This document shows positions 59,550 through 64,000 of a stretch of DNA of 64,000 bases, in pieces (the first letter of the stretch is position 1; each line of letters opens with the position of its first letter). The DNA is from Psychrobacillus sp048572895 (GTDB lineage Bacteria; Bacillota; Bacilli; Bacillales_A; Planococcaceae). The notes beneath the pieces are model-generated. The model saw nothing but the letters and a program-made list of their open reading frames with translations. It was not told the DNA's origin and ran no database searches. The position numbers and the translations under genes are program-made. The stretch lies in contig NZ_CP183878.1 of assembly GCF_048572895.1 (NCBI RefSeq), positions 1,426,001 to 1,490,000 of the forward strand. The letters run 5' to 3'.

Positions 59550-59783
59550 TTGTTAAGCAAAGAAAAATTAGCAAGAATTAGTGAGTTATCTAGAAAATCT
59601 AAAACATCAGGACTTTCTATTGAAGAGGCAAAAGAACAAAGCTCTTTACGTAAAGAATATTTGGAAACTTTCCGCTCAACTATGAGAGACACAATTGAAA
59701 GTGTAAAAGTAATTGACCCTGAAGGAAATGATGTAACACCTGCAAAAGTGCAAGAAGCGAAGAAAGGAAAGTTTCTGAATTAA
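59550..59783 (+). CDS. ynzC: DUF896 protein YnzC
   Basis: 77 residues from TTG 59550 with AAAGGATGAAATGAA upstream. It matches the DUF896/YnzC family: LSKEKLARISELSRKSKTSG, LSIEEAKEQSSLRKEYLETF, RSTMRDTIESVKVIDPEGND. The protein is small, helical and cytoplasmic. It is the third gene of the SOS-linked yneA operon in Bacillus; function unknown. Confidence 0.9.
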   Translation: MLSKEKLARISELSRKSKTSGLSIEEAKEQSSLRKEYLETFRSTMRDTIESVKVIDPEGNDVTPAKVQEAKKGKFLN

Positions 59784-59869
59784 TTAATCATTTCAGAAAC
59801 CATTGATAATACAGACATTCTTGTCTAAACTAGAAATATAGAAAAAATTTGTTTGAGAGGATGTCATTC

Positions 59870-61870
59870 ATGTCATTACAATCCGATTTATTAGCAATTA
59901 ATACGATTCGAACTTTATCCATTGATGCAATCGATAAAGCAAATTCTGGTCACCCTGGTTTACCGATGGGGGCAGCACCAATGGCTTACACATTATGGAC
60001 AAAACACTTACGTCATAATCCAAGTAACCCAACATGGTTCAACCGTGACCGCTTTGTGTTATCAGCAGGTCATGGTTCTATGCTTTTATATAGCTTACTT
60101 CATCTTGGTGGCTATGATTTACCAATGGAAGAGATTAAGAACTTTAGACAGTGGGATTCTAAAACACCTGGACATCCAGAGTTCGGTCACACTGCAGGAG
60201 TAGAGGCAACAACAGGACCCCTTGGCCAAGGAATTGGTATGGCAGTTGGAATGGCGATGGCTGAGGCTCATTTAGCTGCTACGTATAATCAAGAAAACCA
60301 CTCTATTATTGATCATTATACGTATGCACTATGTGGTGATGGTGATTTAATGGAAGGTGTAGCGGCAGAAGCAATTTCACTTGCTGGACATCTTCAATTG
60401 GATAAATTGATTGTATTGTATGATAGTAATGATATTTCTTTAGATGGGGATTTACATAAATCATTCTCAGAAAATGTAGAAAAACGTTTTGACTCATATG
60501 GTTGGAACTATATTCATGTAAAAGACGGCAATGATATTGAAGAAATTTCAAATGCTATTGAAAAAGCGAAGTCTCAAAATGACAAACCAACAATTATTGA
60601 AGTGAAGACTGTTATTGGATTTGGTTCTCCTAACCGTTCTGGTAAGTCAGATGCTCACGGTATGCCATTAGGAAAAGATGAAACTCTTCTAGCTAAAGCC
60701 GAATATAAATGGTTATTTGAAGAAGATTTCTATGTACCAGAAGAAGTTTATGATACGTTCAAACAAGCATCAGAGCGTTTAGGTGTTCAAGAAGAATCTT
60801 CTTGGAATGAGAAACTTAAGAAGTATGAGTCTGAATTCCCAGATTTGGCTTCTACGTTAAAAACAGCAATTTCTGGCGAGTTGCCAGAAAACTTCGCAGA
60901 TGCGCTTAAAACATACGAAACTGGTACTTCTCATGCTACTCGCTCTGCTTCTGGAGAAGCAATCAATGCAATCGCCGGGAACTTACCTTCATTCTTTGGT
61001 GGTAGTGCAGATTTAGCTGGATCAAATAAAACCACTATGAAAAATGTTGGAGATTTCTCTGCAGATAATTATTCTGGGAAAAACATTTGGTTCGGAGTAC
61101 GTGAATTTGCTATGGGAACTGCTTTAAACGGAATGGCTTTACATGGTGGACTAAATGTATTTGGTGGTACATTCTTCGTATTTAGTGATTATGTTAGACC
61201 TGCAATTCGTTTATCTGCATTAATGGGACTTCCTGTAACGTATGTATTTACGCATGATAGTATTGCTGTTGGAGAAGATGGTCCAACTCATGAGCCAGTT
61301 GAACATTTAGCTTCTTTACGCGCTATGCCTGGTCTATCTGTAATTCGTCCTGCGGATGCGAATGAAACCGCGGAAGCTTGGAAACTTGCTGTATCAGCCA
61401 AGAATAATCCTACAGTTTTAGTTCTTTCAAGACAAAACCTGCCAACACTTGATCATCCAGTTGAGCAAGTGAGAGAAGGAGTTTCTAAAGGAGCTTATGT
61501 TGTAGCACCAAATGAAAAAGCGGAAGCAATTTTACTTGCTACTGGTTCAGAAGTAAGTCTTGCTGTGGAAGCACAACAAGCACTTTCTAAAGAAGGAATT
61601 GAGGTTTCAGTTGTTTCTATGCCTTCATGGGATCTGTTTGAGAAACAAGATTCGGCTTATAAAAACGCTGTATTACCATCTCATTTAACGAAACGTCTTG
61701 CAATTGAAATGGGTGCATCATTAGGTTGGCACCGTTATGTTGGATTTGAAGGCGACGTCATTGCTATAGATAAATTTGGCGCAAGTGCTCCTGGAGAGAT
61801 TGTTATGAAAGAATATGGTTTCTCTGTAGAAAATGTAGTTGCGAAAATGAAAGCATTACTTCAAAAGTAA
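59870..61870 (+). CDS. tkt: Transketolase
   Basis: 666 residues from ATG 59870 (GAGAGG at 59855-59860; in-frame ATG 59861 is too close to that site). The transketolase thiamine motif GDGDLMEGVAAEAISLAGHL (ThDP) is at about 154-173. NSGHPGLPMG and the central DSIAVGEDGPTHEP are intact. It interconverts pentose phosphates with F6P/G3P in the pentose phosphate pathway. It has its own terminator and lies in the conserved ynzC-tkt-yneF order. Confidence 0.97.
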   Translation: MSLQSDLLAINTIRTLSIDAIDKANSGHPGLPMGAAPMAYTLWTKHLRHNPSNPTWFNRDRFVLSAGHGSMLLYSLLHLGGYDLPMEEIKNFRQWDSKTPGHPEFGHTAGVEATTGPLGQGIGMAVGMAMAEAHLAATYNQENHSIIDHYTYALCGDGDLMEGVAAEAISLAGHLQLDKLIVLYDSNDISLDGDLHKSFSENVEKRFDSYGWNYIHVKDGNDIEEISNAIEKAKSQNDKPTIIEVKTVIGFGSPNRSGKSDAHGMPLGKDETLLAKAEYKWLFEEDFYVPEEVYDTFKQASERLGVQEESSWNEKLKKYESEFPDLASTLKTAISGELPENFADALKTYETGTSHATRSASGEAINAIAGNLPSFFGGSADLAGSNKTTMKNVGDFSADNYSGKNIWFGVREFAMGTALNGMALHGGLNVFGGTFFVFSDYVRPAIRLSALMGLPVTYVFTHDSIAVGEDGPTHEPVEHLASLRAMPGLSVIRPADANETAEAWKLAVSAKNNPTVLVLSRQNLPTLDHPVEQVREGVSKGAYVVAPNEKAEAILLATGSEVSLAVEAQQALSKEGIEVSVVSMPSWDLFEKQDSAYKNAVLPSHLTKRLAIEMGASLGWHRYVGFEGDVIAIDKFGASAPGEIVMKEYGFSVENVVAKMKALLQK

Positions 61871-61881
61871 AAAGTAATACG

Positions 61882-61926
61882 AGCAATTCGAATACTTTGG
61901 ATATTAAGTATTCGAATTGCTTTTTT
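61882..61926 (+). terminator. Terminator of tkt
   Basis: AGCAATTCGAATACTT (61882-61897) pairs with AAGTATTCGAATTGCT (61906-61921), then TTTTT. Confidence 0.93.
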
Positions 61927-62067
61927 ATCACGTATTAGAGCGAAGTGGGGAAGAAATATACCCCGAATGCACTTTATTTTAAATTATATAGAATGCATAA
62001 AGAATCTATAGTATAATTTTGAATGGTGTCTTGTACACGTAGATAAGTACGTAAAGGAGGAGAATAT

Positions 62068-62286
62068 ATGCAAACATGGATTTGGATTGTTATTATAATA
62101 GTTGCGTTAATTGCTGGTGCGGCAATCGGTTTCTTTGCGGCACGTCAATATATGATGAAATACTTAAAAGAAAACCCACCTATTAATGAACAAATGCTTC
62201 GTATGATGATGGCACAAATGGGTCGCAAGCCTTCAGAAAAACAAGTTAAACAAATGATGAATCAAATGAATAAAATGCAAAAATAA
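62068..62286 (+). CDS. yneF: UPF0154 membrane protein YneF
   Basis: 72 residues. One N-terminal membrane helix (TWIWIVIIIVALIAGAAIGFFAA) is followed by a conserved tail: ARQYMMKYLKENPPINEQML, RMMMAQMGRKPSEKQVKQMM, NQMNKMQK. This is the UPF0154 pattern. AAGGAGGAG precedes ATG 62068. Function unknown; conserved next to tkt in Bacillales. Confidence 0.93.
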   Translation: MQTWIWIVIIIVALIAGAAIGFFAARQYMMKYLKENPPINEQMLRMMMAQMGRKPSEKQVKQMMNQMNKMQK

Positions 62287-62287
62287 T

Positions 62288-62317
62288 AAAAAAAGCACTC
62301 AGGCGAGTGCTTTTTTT
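62288..62317 (+). terminator. Terminator of yneF
   Basis: AAAAAAAGCACTC (62288-62300) pairs with GAGTGCTTTTTTT (62305-62317). Confidence 0.92.
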
Positions 62318-62409
62318 ATTGAGTAGAAACTAATATTACTATATAAAAACTGTAATAATAGGGGCATGATGAACAAGTGGATCTTTCATATCCAATCATA
62401 TTTAAATTA

Positions 62410-63339
62410 TTACTTATTTAGCAAGCCATTTTCTTGTAGAAAATCTGCAACAACTTGCTCATATTCCTTGCTATTTTCATTGAAGGATTTAGCATGTTCA
62501 CCTATATCAAACAATTTTAATGTTTTTGGACCCTGTTTTTTTTCGTATAAATCTACGGTCATTTTAGGTAAGATAAAATCATCCTGCAAGCTATGGATAA
62601 ACAAAACAGGTTTTTCAATTTTGTCGATAACATCAATTGGGGAAACGAGATTTAACGTATACCCATCACGAAGTTTTAAAAACAAATTAGCAAATCGAAT
62701 GGCAAGACTACTTCGAAGGGGAGTTGTCTGTGTCATAATATGATAAACTTGCTGTTCAAAATCAGAAAATGCACAGTCTGAAATATAAAAATCAGCGTCA
62801 TCTATAATAGATCCTCCATATAGTAGCGTAGTGGCTGCACCCATAGATTCTCCGTGGATACCTAATACCGCTTCTTTCCCAGCTCTTTCTCTGACTGCTT
62901 CAACAACTGATTGTAAATCTATTTTTTCGTAAAATCCAAAACTCGTTGTCTTGCCACCAGAATCACCATGTCTGCGATGATCGAAGACTACACTATTAAA
63001 GCCGAGTCGTTCGAACATACGAACAAAACGTAATGAGTTTATTTTATTTTCTGTAACTCCATGGCAAATAACGACATAATTATTTGTTTCTAATGGTTCG
63101 ACAAAAATAGCCTTTAAGGAATAGCCATTTTTAGATTCAATCCATTGTTCTGTTTTATTTACAGCGTTAAACCAGGCTTCATCTAATCGTTTAGATGTAA
63201 TTTCACGGTTTAATATAAAATCATTTTCTTTTTTCTTCATATACATAAGCCTATTAGTCACAAAGAAACCAAAGAACGTAGCCATAGCTGTCAATACACT
63301 AGTAAAAATACTCGTCCAAATAATTACACGTTTCTTCAT
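62410..63339 (-). CDS. Membrane-anchored alpha/beta hydrolase (YqkD-like)
   Basis: 309 residues. One N-terminal membrane helix (IIWTSIFTSVLTAMATFFGF) precedes an S9/BAAT-like hydrolase domain with GVTENKINSLRFVRMFERLG, the nucleophile elbow GIHGESMGAAT (Ser about 158), and Asp/His in SLQDDFILP and DIGEHAKSFN. It is probably a surface-exposed esterase or acyl hydrolase. TGATCAACCCC lies between it and the HMG-CoA lyase, 11 nt away, so the two may be co-transcribed. Substrate unknown. Confidence 0.82.
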   Translation of the reverse strand: MKKRVIIWTSIFTSVLTAMATFFGFFVTNRLMYMKKKENDFILNREITSKRLDEAWFNAVNKTEQWIESKNGYSLKAIFVEPLETNNYVVICHGVTENKINSLRFVRMFERLGFNSVVFDHRRHGDSGGKTTSFGFYEKIDLQSVVEAVRERAGKEAVLGIHGESMGAATTLLYGGSIIDDADFYISDCAFSDFEQQVYHIMTQTTPLRSSLAIRFANLFLKLRDGYTLNLVSPIDVIDKIEKPVLFIHSLQDDFILPKMTVDLYEKKQGPKTLKLFDIGEHAKSFNENSKEYEQVVADFLQENGLLNK

Positions 63340-63350
63340 CTGATCAACCC

Positions 63351-64000
63351 CTACTTACTTTTAAATAGTTTATACATTCCCGTGTCTATCGGTCTGGACA
63401 CATAAGGTTCAACTACTTCTACTGCTTTAAGCAATAAGTCCAGATTTATATTCGTCCCAATACCCATTTGATGTAGCATATTCACAACATCTTCAGTTGC
63501 TACATTTCCCGTAGCCCCAGGTGCAAAAGGGCATCCTCCTAGCCCGCCAGCAGATGTGTCAAAGCGATCAATACCTGCTTGTAAGGTCGCAAATATATTG
63601 GCGATACCCATTTTACGTGTATCATGAAAATGAGCGGTAATGAGCGTTACGGGGAATTCCTTCTTGAGTGCAGTAAATAATTCATAGCTTTCTTGTGGAT
63701 TAGCCATTCCAATTGTATCAGCGACACTAAGTTCGTTTACACCCCATGAAACGAATTCTTTGCATAGTGCTAATGTGTCCGAAGACTCCATTTTGCCCTC
63801 ATATGGACAATAAAAAGCGGTTGAAATACATGCACGTACGAAATGACCATCTTGTAGTAGTTTTCCCACAATAGGTCTTAGTTCATCCATACTTTCTTTT
63901 GTAGTTTTATTTATATTATTTTTATTAAAACTGTTAGAGACACCTACAAAAACAGCGAAACTTTGTGCTCCGGATTGTTTGGCTAATTCGACGCCTTTAT
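63351..64000 (-). CDS. mvaB: Hydroxymethylglutaryl-CoA lyase, C-terminal part
   Basis: The frame is open to the right edge; the last 216 residues are present. It shows the DRE-TIM fold: GVELAKQSGAQSFAVFVGVS, SVADTIGMANPQESYELF, the metal ligands ITAHFHDTRKMG, and the HMGL signature GGLGGCPFAPGATGN with the catalytic Cys. It splits HMG-CoA (or methylglutaconyl-derived HMG-CoA) to acetyl-CoA and acetoacetate in leucine breakdown. The start lies beyond the window. It resembles B. subtilis YngG. Confidence 0.9.
   Translation of the reverse strand, partial: KGVELAKQSGAQSFAVFVGVSNSFNKNNINKTTKESMDELRPIVGKLLQDGHFVRACISTAFYCPYEGKMESSDTLALCKEFVSWGVNELSVADTIGMANPQESYELFTALKKEFPVTLITAHFHDTRKMGIANIFATLQAGIDRFDTSAGGLGGCPFAPGATGNVATEDVVNMLHQMGIGTNINLDLLLKAVEVVEPYVSRPIDTGMYKLFKSK

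Noticed and set aside
1..64000. CRISPR arrays, rRNA genes, classical riboswitches or T-box leaders
   Set aside because: No regularly spaced repeats, rRNA-like segments or T-box/riboswitch motifs were recognised on reading.

Overview
The window reads as chromosome of a low-GC, spore-forming Bacillales bacterium. CotE, a Bacillus-like order of housekeeping genes (cotE-mutS-mutL, miaA-hfq, ynbB-glnR-glnA, lexA/yneA-yneB-ynzC-tkt-yneF), strong GGAGG ribosome sites and TTG/GTG starts point to the Bacillaceae/Caryophanaceae (Psychrobacillus- or Lysinibacillus-like). The genus is an inference.

Region 1-15.5 kb is a catabolic cluster that appears to be controlled by sigma-54. It opens with the divergent rpoN (sigma-54, cut by the left edge). 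Two near-consensus -24/-12 promoters (1101-1118 and 4941-4958) drive, first, E1-alpha/E1-beta/E2 of a 2-oxoacid dehydrogenase and, second, aromatic-degradation genes: an FAH-family hydrolase/hydratase, a two-domain extradiol dioxygenase, an HsaA-like flavin monooxygenase, a YCII protein, an FAD aromatic hydroxylase, an alpha/beta hydrolase and a flavin reductase. A CBS-PAS-AAA-Fis enhancer-binding regulator closes the set, followed by an NADPH-FMN reductase. No ring-cleavage aldolase and no E3 subunit are present, so the substrate is not fixed by sequence.

Region 15.6-31 kb is accessory. It holds an HxlR regulator with pirin and an MFS pump, a luciferase-like oxidoreductase, a MarR regulator with a paired palindromic operator and an SDR, a frameshifted FMN reductase, a metallo-beta-lactamase-fold protein, a structured mobile-element remnant, and a TetR regulator divergent from carboxymuconolactone-decarboxylase, aldo-keto reductase and cupin genes with a repeated operator. 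There follow an ssb fragment, a lone tRNA-Val with an unusual C33, a secreted excalibur protein, a bacterial nitric oxide synthase and a second CynX/NimT-type MFS pump.

Region 31-48.7 kb is core genome: an ABC exporter, cotE with an atypical serine-rich tail, mutSL followed directly by glpKD, a lipase-like hydrolase, miaA, hfq, a rhodanese, ynbB, and glnRA with two GlnR boxes.

Region 48.64-55.2 kb is a decayed genomic island inserted in the 3' end of glnA. A 21-bp direct repeat of the glnA end flanks it, a frameshifted tyrosine integrase lies just inside, and the displaced original glnA tail and terminator sit at the far end. It carries small membrane proteins, an ISL3 and an IS3 remnant, a secreted glycine-rich protein, and an XRE-TPR regulator with a 41-residue exported peptide gene immediately downstream, which looks like an RRNPP-type quorum-sensing pair.

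Region 55.3-64 kb returns to core genome: two paralogous small ORFs flanking a beta-rich surface-like protein, an M23 peptidase, the lexA/yneA SOS locus, tkt, yneF, a membrane-anchored hydrolase and a partial HMG-CoA lyase.
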